From positions 42,556 through 106,555 of the forward strand of contig NZ_JAFRSC010000025.1 in NCBI RefSeq assembly GCF_017427765.1: a stretch of DNA of 64,000 bases, written 5' to 3'. Source of the stretch: Methanobrevibacter sp. GTDB taxonomy: Archaea; Methanobacteriota; Methanobacteria; Methanobacteriales; Methanobacteriaceae. Of this stretch, positions 1 to 8,388 are shown one piece after another (the stretch's first letter is position 1; every line of letters starts with the position of its first letter). The translations under genes and the position numbers were made by a program. The notes under the pieces are model-generated. The model searched no databases. It had not been told where the DNA came from and was given only the letters and a program-made list of their open reading frames with translations.

Positions 1-2
1 AA

Positions 3-62
3 GGTTATGGAGTCAAAAAGATTTCAAGAACCGGCCTTACTGCAATGGCAAGGGGAGTATAA
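3..62 (+). CDS. C-terminal 19 residues of an upstream gene (partial)
   Basis: The frame beginning at base 3 is open from the window edge to a TAA at 60-62, two bases before the next start codon, and ends GLTAMARGV. The tight spacing suggests it is co-transcribed with the carbonic anhydrase gene. Too little is visible to name the protein. Confidence 0.55.
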   Translation, partial: GYGVKKISRTGLTAMARGV

Positions 63-64
63 AA

Positions 65-592
65 ATGACTATATTGGAAAACGTTTTGGAAGATAATAAA
101 AAGTTTGTTGAAAATTTTGAAGGCAAAGAAATGTCTCACCATGCTCAAAAGAAGTTAGCTATCCTAACATGCATGGACTGCAGACTGATTGACTTTTTTG
201 AACCTGCATTAGGCCTTGAAAGAGGAGATGCAAAAATTGTTAGAAATGCAGGCAATTCAATCGTCGGTGAGGATGCAATCAGATCAATCGGTGCAGCGCT
301 TTACAATTTGGGCTGTGAAGAAGTGTTGGTTGTAGGCCACACTGAATGCGGAATGGCCGGAGCAGATGCAGAAGCATTAAAAGAAAAGATGCTTGCCCGT
401 GGCATTGCTGAAGAGGACATTGCAAAATATGACCTTGCAGCATGGATAGGCGGATTTGAAGACGAAGAGGAAAACGTCAAAAACGTTGTTGAAAAAATCA
501 AAAACCATCCGTTGATTCCTGATGTGCCTGTGCACGGTCTTATAATCGATATTGTAACCGGTGAGTTGAAAGTTTTAGTAGATGGTTATTAG
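65..592 (+). CDS. cab: Beta-class carbonic anhydrase
   Basis: Interconverts CO2 and bicarbonate in the cytoplasm, supplying inorganic carbon to a CO2-reducing methanogen. The zinc ligands of the beta class are visible as Cys36, His92 and Cys95 (CMDCR and GHTECG motifs), with the Asp38/Arg40 dyad. At 175 aa it has the short length of the archaeal Cab-type plant-like enzymes and no signal peptide. The ATG is two bases after the stop of the preceding partial gene, so it is probably the last gene of an operon. A strong stem-loop with a T-rich tail begins one base after the stop. Family identity is secure from the motifs; the physiological role is inferred from the family. Confidence 0.95.
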   Translation: MTILENVLEDNKKFVENFEGKEMSHHAQKKLAILTCMDCRLIDFFEPALGLERGDAKIVRNAGNSIVGEDAIRSIGAALYNLGCEEVLVVGHTECGMAGADAEALKEKMLARGIAEEDIAKYDLAAWIGGFEDEEENVKNVVEKIKNHPLIPDVPVHGLIIDIVTGELKVLVDGY

Positions 593-630
593 AGAATATT
601 ATTAAAAATAATATTCTATTTTCATTTTTT
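593..630 (+). terminator. Stem-loop terminator after cab
   Basis: A perfect 11-bp inverted repeat (AGAATATTATT at 593-603 pairing with 607-617, loop AAA) is followed by a T-rich run. It starts directly after the cab stop codon. Confidence 0.75.
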
Positions 631-782
631 TTATTAATTTTTTTAAGATTAAATCTAAGTTGATTTTCTGTAATTTTACCGTAAAGTTTATATTTAATGT
701 TTTTTTCACTACAATTTTGCATTATGGCTTCAACAAGCTTTAAATATCTCCTAAATTAAATATATTCTCTTGAAAAGCCTCA

Positions 783-1042
783 AAATATTTTTGGAAGGAG
801 GTGAATAAACATGAAAATATTTTTAGTCAATAGTGTTTATTTGCAGTTCAGTTTTCCCTTGCTGAATTGGGTTCTTTCCATGCTTCTCTTGGAGGTGAGA
901 ATGATGGAGTTATTAATCTTCATATTAGCATCATATTGTTTTAATATTTGGATAATATTGATTCATATGATAAATTGGAGATAACTGCTCAAATTTTCAC
1001 TTCATTAAGGCAATTAAATGTTGCTGTCAATGATGGTCTTTG
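783..1042 (+). pseudogene. Decayed reading frame with several stops (unidentified)
   Basis: A strong ribosome site (GGAAGGAGGTGA at 793-804) precedes an ATG at 811 that opens a 57-codon frame (811-984) of unconvincing composition. The neighbouring frame (codons starting at positions divisible by 3) reads as protein-like sequence, for example HASLGGENDGVINLHISI and LEITAQIFTSLRQLNVAVND, but is interrupted by a TAG near 825, a TAA near 951 and a TGA at about 1040. The best explanation is a gene broken by frameshift and stops. Family unknown; the 57-aa frame from 811 is the alternative if it is a genuine short gene. Confidence 0.4.
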
Positions 1043-1108
1043 AAAAAATTGTTTTCATGAGGTTTTTCCCCTAGATTGTAACTATTTAATTGCCGATTAA
1101 TTAATTAG

Positions 1109-1262
1109 TTAAGTTTATATATCTCATCCGATAATAGAATTATACAAGAGAGTTACTTTCATGTAAACCTCTAAACGAGAAGCAAAATATTTTGTTAATG
1201 TCTAAGGGAATGTTGTGGGGATTATTTCTCTGCAATAAGACATTAATTCGACTTTTTTTAAT
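1109..1262 (+). ncRNA. Candidate structured small RNA
   Basis: A TATA-like box (TTTATATATC, about 1110) is followed about 25 bases later by a gene-free stretch with two hairpins: AGAGAGTTAC near 1147 with GTAAACCTCT (8 of 10 pairs), and a perfect 9-bp stem TTAATGTCT (1195-1203) with AGACATTAA (1238-1246). A run of seven T follows at 1253-1259. The order promoter, hairpins, T-run fits an independent small transcript. No known RNA family is recognised; transcription is an inference. Confidence 0.35.
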
Positions 1263-1459
1263 TTCATTTTAATACTTCAACTTCTTTAGTCGGTGATGAA
1301 TTGCACAATAGTGGAGTATGGATTATTTTTCAATATGCTTCTGATAATGATTTAAATAACAAAATGAATATAATAATATATGACAATAAAAAAAGTTTAA
1401 TTCAAAATTTTTTAACAAAAACCAAGTTAAAAAATAAATTAAACTATAAAATGTCTTAA
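1262..1459 (+). pseudogene. Remnant reading frame without a start (unidentified)
   Basis: After a TAA at 1259 the frame is open for 65 codons to a TAA at 1457 and reads as plausible protein (TSLVGDELHNSGVWIIFQYA, later IIIYDNKKSLIQNF), but has no initiation codon or ribosome site near its beginning. It sits between the candidate RNA and an IS605-like end. Probably a fragment of a larger lost gene, possibly the same one as the broken frame at 783-1042. Part of it (1266-1320) also resembles the palindromic repeats at 62166 and 63786. Confidence 0.3.
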
Positions 1460-1560
1460 CCTTTGGGACGAGAGGATATCACGGAATCCTATGCTCAAAA
1501 GAGTGCACAACCGTGAAGTAAGAATCCTCAACTTCCATAAATTGAGGTAGTTAAATAGAT
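1456..1560 (+). mobile_element. IS200/IS605-type right-end relic (omega-RNA-like)
   Basis: The stretch contains AATCCTATGCTCAAAAGAGT followed by CACAACCGTGAAGTAAGAAT and then a terminal hairpin CCTCAACTT-ccata-AATTGAGG (about 1521-1544). This order (structured G-rich block, GTGAAGTA, then a CCTC hairpin) is what I know from the 3' ends of tnpB elements, where the omega-RNA lies. No tnpA or tnpB coding sequence is present, so it is a solo end. The assignment rests on recollection of such ends, not on a search. Confidence 0.4.
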
Positions 1561-1599
1561 AGCTTACCTTTTATTAGATTGTTTAAGAGATGATTTTAA

Positions 1600-2592
1600 A
1601 TGAAAATGTATTACGATGCAGATGTAAATACTGATGCTTTACAAGGAAAAACTATTGCTGTAATCGGTTATGGTTCCCAAGGTAGAGCACAATCCAGAAA
1701 CATGGCTGATAGTGGAGCTAACGTTATTGTTGGTTTAAGAGAAAATGGTAGCTCTTGGAATGTAGCAAAAGAAGATGGTATGACTGTAAAAACCATCGAA
1801 GACGCAGCTAAAGAAGCTGATATTATTCACATTTTACTTCCAGATGAAATCCAGCAAAGAGTATACAACGAACAAATCGCTCCTTATGTTGAAGATGGAA
1901 ACACCATTTCATTCTCTCACGGTTACAACATTCACTTTGAATTAATCAAACCTGATGAAACCGTAAACATTGTAATGTTTGCACCAAAAGGACCTGGATC
2001 CATGGTAAGAAGAACTTACGAAGAAGGATTCGGTATCCCTGGACTTGTAGCAGTACAGCAAGATGCAACAGGAGATGCAATGCAACTTGCATTAGGAATG
2101 GCAAAAGCATGCGGTTTAACCAAAGCAGGTGTTTTGGAAACTACTTTCCAGGAAGAAACTGAAACTGACCTTTTCGGTGAACAGACTGTTTTATGCGGCG
2201 GTATCACAGAATTAATCAATGCAGGATTCACCACTTTGGTTGAAGCAGGATACCAACCTGAAATCGCTTACTTTGAAACCTGTCACGAAGTAAAACTCAT
2301 TGTAGATTTAATCTATGAAAAAGGTTTTGCCGGAATGTGGACTGATGTAAGTAACACTGCTGAATATGGTGGTTTAACCAGAGGAAACAGAATCATTACC
2401 CAGGAAGCAAAAGACGGTATGAAAGCTGTTTTAAAAGAAATCCAAGATGGAACCTTTAAAAAACAATGGGGCGATGAAAACGCAACCAACGGCGCTAACC
2501 TCAAAGAAATGAGAGCTGCTGAAGGTCAAAAAGAAATTGAAATCGTAGGTGAAAGATTAAGAAAAGCTTGCGGATTACAAAAAGACGAATAA
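1600..2592 (+). CDS. ilvC: Ketol-acid reductoisomerase
   Basis: Class I KARI of 330 aa, second step of valine, leucine and isoleucine synthesis: alkyl migration and NAD(P)H reduction of acetolactate or acetohydroxybutyrate. The Rossmann motif VIGYGSQG lies at residues 21-28, and the knotted C-terminal domain carries the metal-binding acidic motifs (DLFGEQ and [15 protein letters not shown]). GAGATGAT upstream of the ATG is a plausible ribosome site. It stands alone after a 1-kb gap, 48 bp before the marker-12 gene. ilvE, the last enzyme of the pathway, lies 18 kb away, so the pathway is not clustered. Identification is secure. Confidence 0.97.
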   Translation: MKMYYDADVNTDALQGKTIAVIGYGSQGRAQSRNMADSGANVIVGLRENGSSWNVAKEDGMTVKTIEDAAKEADIIHILLPDEIQQRVYNEQIAPYVEDGNTISFSHGYNIHFELIKPDETVNIVMFAPKGPGSMVRRTYEEGFGIPGLVAVQQDATGDAMQLALGMAKACGLTKAGVLETTFQEETETDLFGEQTVLCGGITELINAGFTTLVEAGYQPEIAYFETCHEVKLIVDLIYEKGFAGMWTDVSNTAEYGGLTRGNRIITQEAKDGMKAVLKEIQDGTFKKQWGDENATNGANLKEMRAAEGQKEIEIVGERLRKACGLQKDE

Positions 2593-2640
2593 GTCTTTTT
2601 GTTCTTTTTTTATTTTATTTTTATTTATTTTGTGATAATC

Positions 2641-3645
2641 ATGGTATTTATTGGAATGGACCATGGAACTACCGGAATCTCCTTTTGTATAATGTCTGAT
2701 GAGGGCAACGTCATTGATGTTTTTAAAATCGGAAGAGAGGAAAGTAAGAAAGGTCTGGTTTCTGCAACTGAAGAGCTTGAAAAGCGCGTTGATTTTAGTG
2801 ATGTAAAACTTATGGCAATCACCTATGCGATGGGTGACGGCATAAGCAAAATCCTGCCCACAGAAAAGGTTGAAAACAGAGGGATTTTATCCATTAACGG
2901 TGCAGGTAAGGTCACCGGTGGGGGAACATCCGTATTTTCAGAATTAGAAAAGTTAGACATTGATTCTGTAATGATTCCAGGTCTTCACAAAGACTCCACT
3001 TCCTTAAATGAATTGTTTAGGGCAGCCTATTCTCACCAGGCAAGCCCCGAAAAGGTAAGCATTTCATATAATGCATTAAAGGAAACCGGGTGGTCCAATT
3101 TTATTGTAGCCGACATTTCATCAAACAGCGTGGACATTCTAATCGAGGACGGCAAAATCAAGGGAGCAATTGATGCGTGTCTTGGAGCGATGGGCGTTGT
3201 TCACGGACCTCTTGATTTGGAGATGATTAGAGACATTGACGAGAACAATGCATCTGCAAACGGGTGCTTTTCACATGCCGGAGCTATTAAAATTGCCGGT
3301 ATTGACGGTAAAGTGGCCAACATGAAAGACCAGCTTTTGAAAAATTACGAAAATGGTGACGGGAAGGCAAAACTTGCTATCGATACTCTAATCATGACTG
3401 TAGCGATGGAAATAGCGGGCCTTGATGTGGTATGTGAAAATGAAATTGAAGGCATAGTGCTTACAGGTTCAATCGGTTCTGCAAGAGAACCTTTCAGCTT
3501 TGAAGATGAAATCAATAAGTATTTCAATGACAAATATGAACTGAAAGTTATTTCAAAAGAATCCGGAGCTATCGGTGCAGCTCAAATAGCGATGGATGTT
3601 TTCAATGGTAAAAAGGAAATTTTAGGTATAGAAGTTGATATCTAA
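2641..3645 (+). CDS. Methanogenesis marker protein 12
   Basis: A 334-aa ASKHA-fold protein of a family found essentially only in methanogens; its biochemical role is not established. The N-terminal phosphate-1-like loop (FIGMDHGTTGISF) and the later IVLTGSIGSA and GAIGAAQIA motifs are typical of sugar-kinase/Hsp70-like ATPases. I chose the ATG at 2641 because GTGATAATC directly upstream is a good ribosome site; an upstream in-frame extension to 2599 encodes only a Phe/Ile-rich stretch from the T-rich spacer. It follows ilvC on the same strand, so some read-through is possible. Family assignment is from memory of the conserved N-terminus. Confidence 0.85.
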   Translation: MVFIGMDHGTTGISFCIMSDEGNVIDVFKIGREESKKGLVSATEELEKRVDFSDVKLMAITYAMGDGISKILPTEKVENRGILSINGAGKVTGGGTSVFSELEKLDIDSVMIPGLHKDSTSLNELFRAAYSHQASPEKVSISYNALKETGWSNFIVADISSNSVDILIEDGKIKGAIDACLGAMGVVHGPLDLEMIRDIDENNASANGCFSHAGAIKIAGIDGKVANMKDQLLKNYENGDGKAKLAIDTLIMTVAMEIAGLDVVCENEIEGIVLTGSIGSAREPFSFEDEINKYFNDKYELKVISKESGAIGAAQIAMDVFNGKKEILGIEVDI

Positions 3646-3649
3646 ACTT

Positions 3650-3856
3650 CTATTTATCTTCTTTTAGGCTGACAAATACAACGTTTCCGCCTTTTATTGT
3701 TTCTAAACCGTTTTCATTTTCAAGGACAATATTCAAATAGTTGTCAATAGCGACTACTTTTCCTTCGCTTTGATTGTTATCTCTCAAATCAACACTAACA
3801 TACTTATTTTTAAATTGTGCAAAAAGTTTGTTTACATTATCTTTATCAAAACTCAT
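3650..3856 (-). CDS. Sm-like (Lsm) RNA-binding protein
   Basis: A 68-aa single Sm fold. The Sm1 motif spans about residues 18-48 (YVSVDLRDNNQSEGKVVAID followed by YLNIVLEN) and the Sm2 motif is IKGGNVVFVSL near 54-64. Archaeal Lsm proteins form six- or seven-membered rings that bind U-rich RNA and associate with tRNA and snoRNA processing. It is convergent with the marker-12 gene (4 bp between stops) and divergent from the small gene at 3932, with which it shares a 75-bp promoter region. It is near the minimum length of the family but the fold is complete. Confidence 0.88.
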   Translation of the reverse strand: MSFDKDNVNKLFAQFKNKYVSVDLRDNNQSEGKVVAIDNYLNIVLENENGLETIKGGNVVFVSLKEDK

Positions 3857-3931
3857 TATTTCAAATCCTTGAATATTCTACATTAATATTGATGTTTCAA
3901 CTTTAAATACTTTAATGTTCAAAATAATATC

Positions 3932-4075
3932 ATGGCAATTAATCAATTAGAAAGTAATTTAGAAGCTATTACACGTACAATAGCACAGTTAAAAAAAGAC
4001 GGATGCACAGATGAAAAAATCTTAAATGAGTTAAGAGAAGAAAGGGAAAAAATACTTAAGGATTTAAACTTGTAA
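3932..4075 (+). CDS. Small acidic/basic helical protein, 47 aa
   Basis: An ATG at 3932 opens a 47-codon frame (MAINQLESNLEAITRTIAQL, then KKDGCTDEKILNELREER, ending KDLNL). It is highly charged and predicted all-helical with heptad-like leucines. There is no clear ribosome site; a leaderless start is possible from TTTAAATAC about 28 bases upstream. It is divergent from lsm and ends 5 bp before the convergent surE. Coding composition is convincing; function unknown. Confidence 0.6.
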   Translation: MAINQLESNLEAITRTIAQLKKDGCTDEKILNELREEREKILKDLNL

Positions 4076-4080
4076 GTATT

Positions 4081-4857
4081 TCACTCCAACCATTCTTTCA
4101 ATAAACTCAGATCTCCGGTCAAATCTATTTTCAGTGGTGTTACTGTAGTTTTTTGAGCTTTACGTAATTCATAACCATCGCTTCCGGGTTCATCAAGTTC
4201 GTATGGTTCACCGCCAATCCAGTAATATGGCTTTCCGCGAGGATCCGTGCGTGTATCAATTACTGGAGTATACATTCTTTCACCTAATCTGACTACTTCA
4301 AACTCCTCATAAACAGGGTTTTCGGGAATATTGACATTTATCAAGTCGATTCCTTCAGGTAAACCTTTTTTCAGTATTATTTTAGCTATTTTATTGAGCA
4401 TTTTTCCTGCAAAGTCAAAGTCTATTTCTACAGCCCCGTTTTCGAACTTGACATGGTCCTGTGTCACTTCCTTTGAAATTGCAATTGTAGGAATTCCGAA
4501 TGTTGCAGCTTCAATTGCGGCTCCAAGGGTTCCTGATGTTGTAAGTTCTGCCTTTCCTATATTGTAGCCGGTATTTATTCCTGAAATCATCAAATCAGGT
4601 TTTTCATCTATAATTTCAAATAATCCGATAGTTACAGCATCGGTTGGAGTCCCGCTTACTCCATAGCCTTTACTGCCGTCCCTTAAGGTATACTCATTGA
4701 CTCTTAACGGTTCATATAATGTTAATGCATGGCCTATTCCACTTTGCTGCACTTCAGGAGCCACCACATATGTTTCACATATCTCTTCAACTGCCTTTTT
4801 TGCAGCAAGTATTCCTGAAGCTGTTATTCCATCATCATTACATATTAATGCTTTCAT
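4081..4857 (-). CDS. surE: 5'/3'-nucleotidase SurE
   Basis: A 258-aa divalent-metal nucleoside monophosphate phosphatase. The signature ICNDDG at residues 5-10 supplies the metal-binding Asp pair, with further conserved SGTPTDAV and SGINTGYNIG motifs. It is full length for the family. The gene is monocistronic in appearance: convergent with the 47-aa gene and divergent from the Mrr-like gene at 4984. Its usual role is nucleotide salvage or housecleaning under stress. Confidence 0.95.
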   Translation of the reverse strand: MKALICNDDGITASGILAAKKAVEEICETYVVAPEVQQSGIGHALTLYEPLRVNEYTLRDGSKGYGVSGTPTDAVTIGLFEIIDEKPDLMISGINTGYNIGKAELTTSGTLGAAIEAATFGIPTIAISKEVTQDHVKFENGAVEIDFDFAGKMLNKIAKIILKKGLPEGIDLINVNIPENPVYEEFEVVRLGERMYTPVIDTRTDPRGKPYYWIGGEPYELDEPGSDGYELRKAQKTTVTPLKIDLTGDLSLLKEWLE

Positions 4858-4983
4858 ATAATTAATAAGGCAGTTCTTTTTTTAAATAATTTTAGGTTTG
4901 AAGAAAATATAAAAAACTTTAATAATAATTTAAATTATAAAATATAATAGGAATTTACATTAACAACACATTAGGGTGGAATC

Positions 4984-5892
4984 TTGGAAAAACCACAATT
5001 GATTAATTTTATCGCAAAAGTAATGGAGGACTCCGGTTTCAAGGTCTATAAAAATTTCAAGACCTCTCAAAAAGTTATAGACATATATGCCATATTACCG
5101 ACTACCATTGGTGATTTTGGTGTTGTTGTGGCATGTAAAAACTATGACAAAGACTTTGAAATCGGGGTCGATGTCCTTAAGGAAATGGAAGATGTTCAGC
5201 AAAGCATTAAAGCATCTAAGGTAACAATCGTTTCTTCATCCTATTTTTCTAACCAGGCAAAAAACTATGCTCTTAGAAAAAACATAAAACTGGTTGACAG
5301 GGACGATTTGCTTGAACTTGCAAAGCGCTATCAGGATAGGACCTCACAAACTACTTTGGATAATACTCCGTATGATGGTGGGGCTTCCGCTTACATTGAA
5401 GAGGAGTATCCGGGTTATGAAGGTTATGACGCTTCGGATATGGAGTATATTATGCGCAGAAGGGATGCAAATCCCAATGTATATAAAAGTTCCCTGTACA
5501 GGCAAATTGATGAGCCTAGGGGAAGTTCTGTTTTATCATCATTGTTAAATAGAAAAAAGAGATCAGGAGGACTCACATCTTCTCAAACCAATTTATATAA
5601 CTATAATTCCTTTTCAAATTCATCCAATTACGGACCTTTGATATTTAAATTAATCAATAATCCTATAATCCTAATCATTTTGGTTGTTGTTCTTTCTTAT
5701 GCTCTTGCATTCATATTCGGTAATCTTTTAGGTATGAATCCGGGAATGGCAGGTTTAATAGAGATGATTGTAGCATTGCTATTGTCTTATGGTTTATCCC
5801 TCTACACAGAAAGAAACAGTGACTTTATTATTAAAGGAACATTCATATTCTTTATTTCATTAGTTATTTTGATTATATTAATTTTTGTTTAA
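4984..5892 (+). CDS. Membrane-anchored Mrr-like (PD-D/ExK fold) protein
   Basis: The N-terminal domain (about 1-115) resembles the restriction-endonuclease-like Mrr fold: VIDIYAI around residues 31-37 supplies the conserved Asp, and VVVACKNY (47-54) corresponds to the (E/D)xK strand. In this protein the acidic residue before CK is Ala50, so catalysis may be lost. Residues 115-215 are low-complexity and Ser/Tyr/Asn-rich; the C-terminal third has three or four membrane segments, placing the nuclease-like domain on the cytoplasmic face. The start is TTG, preceded by AGGGTGGA. The last 15 bases overlap the convergent gene at 5878. Function unknown; DNA binding or defence is only a possibility. 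Confidence 0.7.
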   Translation: MEKPQLINFIAKVMEDSGFKVYKNFKTSQKVIDIYAILPTTIGDFGVVVACKNYDKDFEIGVDVLKEMEDVQQSIKASKVTIVSSSYFSNQAKNYALRKNIKLVDRDDLLELAKRYQDRTSQTTLDNTPYDGGASAYIEEEYPGYEGYDASDMEYIMRRRDANPNVYKSSLYRQIDEPRGSSVLSSLLNRKKRSGGLTSSQTNLYNYNSFSNSSNYGPLIFKLINNPIILIILVVVLSYALAFIFGNLLGMNPGMAGLIEMIVALLLSYGLSLYTERNSDFIIKGTFIFFISLVILIILIFV

Positions 5893-6939
5893 TTTAATAT
5901 AATTAAAATTAATTAATATCAAAATGAATCCTATCAGATATAAAAACCAAATCATAATGTCTGTTGGACCGGTTTCTATCCAGATTAATGTGTGTGTTAA
6001 TATTATAGAATAGATGCCCACACCAACTCCTTTTTTTAATTTATCCATCAGACCTAAAAATATTCCCATAAAAAGCATCTGAACTGTCAGGCCTGTTAAT
6101 CCGAAATCAAGATAGACGGGTCCGAATAATGTGGATGTCAGGCAGACATTGTCTGAAAGCACGTATTGGCCAACAAATGTTCTGGGACTTCCGGGCGAAA
6201 ATATCAGGCTTAGGATATGTCCGTGTGTTGTTGCGCCCAATGGCAGAATTCTTTCAAAGACTTCCAGAGTAAAACCTGCCCTGTAAAAGATTAACTCAAC
6301 AGGATTCAGTGTCCAGTGCTGGGTTGCAATGGACTGGGATGCGATATATCCCATTGCCGTAATTGCGATAACCATAACTGCAATAAATAAGATTCCTGTT
6401 TTTCCTGAGATTTTGTTTAGATAATATAGAGTAATAAATGAACTGGCAAGAATTCCCAAAACGGAGGTTCTATAGCCGTTCAATCCAAAAATAAATGCTC
6501 CCAGAAGAACAAGAATCAGGTATTTTCTCTCATAATGTTTTGCAAGCAGAACGTTTATCATTATCAAAAATAGTGGATAGGCAACTCTCCAGATATCTGT
6601 AGTTGCATTTGATTTTAAAACGCTGTTGAAAAGGGGAATTCCACCAATAAAAACCAAATTAAGTGTCTGAAGAACTAAAGCTATTAAAACAAGAATGAGA
6701 AGTAATTTTTCAGATAAAAAATCTGTTTTCTTTATATTTTCAACTTTGATTTTATATTTTATGATTAAATCGCCTGCCGTAAAGACTATACAGGCGAATA
6801 TTACTGTTAAAATCACTTCCAAATCAAGAGGGTCTTCAAACCTGTAGTTAAATGATCCGATATAACCCATTGCTAAAAAAGCAAGAATTGCAACCACTAA
6901 AATTAATGGCTGAAAAAAGTCAATCTTTTTAAAATCCAT
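5878..6939 (-). CDS. Polytopic membrane protein, oligosaccharide polymerase-like
   Basis: A 353-aa protein with about ten hydrophobic segments and short loops, in the pattern of Wzy/O-antigen polymerases and of an archaeal family of unknown function assigned to that group. The large loop in the second half contains charged residues (FSPGSPRTFVG, near residues 245-255) as in many such polymerases. It starts 3 bp after the cfbB stop codon, so the two are co-transcribed, though no functional link is obvious. A role in surface polysaccharide assembly is inferred from topology only. Confidence 0.6.
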   Translation of the reverse strand: MDFKKIDFFQPLILVVAILAFLAMGYIGSFNYRFEDPLDLEVILTVIFACIVFTAGDLIIKYKIKVENIKKTDFLSEKLLLILVLIALVLQTLNLVFIGGIPLFNSVLKSNATTDIWRVAYPLFLIMINVLLAKHYERKYLILVLLGAFIFGLNGYRTSVLGILASSFITLYYLNKISGKTGILFIAVMVIAITAMGYIASQSIATQHWTLNPVELIFYRAGFTLEVFERILPLGATTHGHILSLIFSPGSPRTFVGQYVLSDNVCLTSTLFGPVYLDFGLTGLTVQMLFMGIFLGLMDKLKKGVGVGIYSIILTHTLIWIETGPTDIMIWFLYLIGFILILINFNYIKLNKN

Positions 6940-6942
6940 GTT

Positions 6943-8292
6943 CTATCCTTCAAGTTCCCGAGATGAAATTGCAAGGTTTCCTCCAAAGTCAGGCATTGCT
7001 GCCACATGGGTGTGGACATAGCTTGCAAGTGTATTCCTCTCCATAAAACCATCCTGTAAATTGTATGATCCTTTTCCCCTTAGGATATTGAATGCCATAT
7101 CATGCTTTAAGTCATTAACAATTACTTTTGAGTAATGAAACTCATGGCCGTTGAACTTTTCACCCTTTTTGGAAATTATGTTGTCCTGAGTTACTTCGGC
7201 AATGGTATATTTCAGTGCCTGAACCCTATCTGTTAAAACTGACTTGTAAGGATATACATTTACTACTGCATCTTCATGGATAGATTTCATAAGATACATT
7301 AAACCACCACATTCGGCAAATATAGGTCTATCTTCAAGGTGGAACTGCTTGATTTCTTGAAGCATATTCTTATTTTCTGATAGTTGTTTTGAAAACAGTT
7401 CAGGATATCCGCCGCCGATGTAGAGACCTTCAACATCCGGCAAGTTTTCATCCTTTAGAGGTGAGAAATATTCAATTTTAGCGTTGTTTGCCTCTAAAGA
7501 TTCAATATTTTCCTTGTAGTAAAAATTGAAAACCTCATCAAATGCCACACCGATTTTAACAGGCTGCTTGTTCAGTTTGTTCCATATTGGGATAAGCTCT
7601 GAGGTGATTTTCGGTGCGCTTTTAGCAATTTCAACCAATCTGTCCAAATCAATTGATTGTTTTATGGTTTCAGACCAGATGTCAATGAACTTTAGGGAGT
7701 TTTCCCTCTCCACAGCAGGAACAAGACCCAAATGCCTCTGCTCTATTGAGATATTGTCATCACGTATGATTCCGCCGATTACCTCGGTTTTTGTGAGCTC
7801 TTCAATTGATCTTTTGGTTTTCTCATAATGCGCCTTGTTTTTTACTTTGTTTAGGATTACTCCTGCAATGTTTATTTCAGGGTCCAGAGCTTTAAAGCCC
7901 ATAACCAAAGCGGCTGCACTTTTAACCAGACTTCTTGAATTGATGATTAGGATGACAGGAGATTTAAGTGATTTTGCAACAGAAGAGGTGCTTCCGATAT
8001 CGTTTATTGAGTCAATTCCTTCATAAAGGCCTCTGACACCTTCAATAACTGCAATGTCTTTGCCTTTCACGCCTTTGAGAAATGAATCTCTCACCTGACC
8101 CTCCTTCATGAAAAATGAATCCAGGTTTCTGGATGTGTTTCCGGTTGCTAGTGTGTGGTAGGACGGGTCGATATAGTCCGGTCCGACCTTGAATGGCTGT
8201 ACATTATATTTTTCGCTCAGTGCTTTCATGATTCCGGTAGCTATTGTTGTCTTTCCAACTGCACTACCGGTTCCCGCTAAAATAATTCTCAT
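6943..8292 (-). CDS. cfbB: Ni-sirohydrochlorin/cobyrinate a,c-diamide synthase
   Basis: A 449-aa CobB/CbiA-type amidotransferase that uses ATP and glutamine to amidate the a and c acetates of Ni-sirohydrochlorin (coenzyme F430 route) or cobyrinate (B12 route). The N-terminal P-loop [10 protein letters not shown] is at residues 7-16, the KVGPDYIDP motif near 36-44, and the C-terminal class I glutaminase domain has the nucleophile motif [10 protein letters not shown] and a C-terminal HTH(V) region (SYVHTHVA). Only one copy is visible here; archaeal homologues may serve both pathways. An ATG directly after a 100-bp promoter gap is used, divergent from thrS. Confidence 0.92.
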   Translation of the reverse strand: MRIILAGTGSAVGKTTIATGIMKALSEKYNVQPFKVGPDYIDPSYHTLATGNTSRNLDSFFMKEGQVRDSFLKGVKGKDIAVIEGVRGLYEGIDSINDIGSTSSVAKSLKSPVILIINSRSLVKSAAALVMGFKALDPEINIAGVILNKVKNKAHYEKTKRSIEELTKTEVIGGIIRDDNISIEQRHLGLVPAVERENSLKFIDIWSETIKQSIDLDRLVEIAKSAPKITSELIPIWNKLNKQPVKIGVAFDEVFNFYYKENIESLEANNAKIEYFSPLKDENLPDVEGLYIGGGYPELFSKQLSENKNMLQEIKQFHLEDRPIFAECGGLMYLMKSIHEDAVVNVYPYKSVLTDRVQALKYTIAEVTQDNIISKKGEKFNGHEFHYSKVIVNDLKHDMAFNILRGKGSYNLQDGFMERNTLASYVHTHVAAMPDFGGNLAISSRELEG

Positions 8293-8388
8293 AATAATAC
8301 ATTGTAATTATATTATATTAAATTTTAACTTTAGCTATTTTTATATAATATTAAAAATAAAATTTAAATCATAATATATGGTGGTTAA

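Noticed and set aside
1266..1320. Treating the region as a certain third copy of the palindromic repeat
   Set aside because: The match is weaker, needs a gap, and overlaps a coding-like frame, so I kept it only as a possibility.
2599..2640. 14-residue hydrophobic N-terminal extension of the marker-12 protein
   Set aside because: It translates the T-rich spacer after ilvC and lies before the ribosome site GTGATAATC; the protein family starts at ATG 2641.
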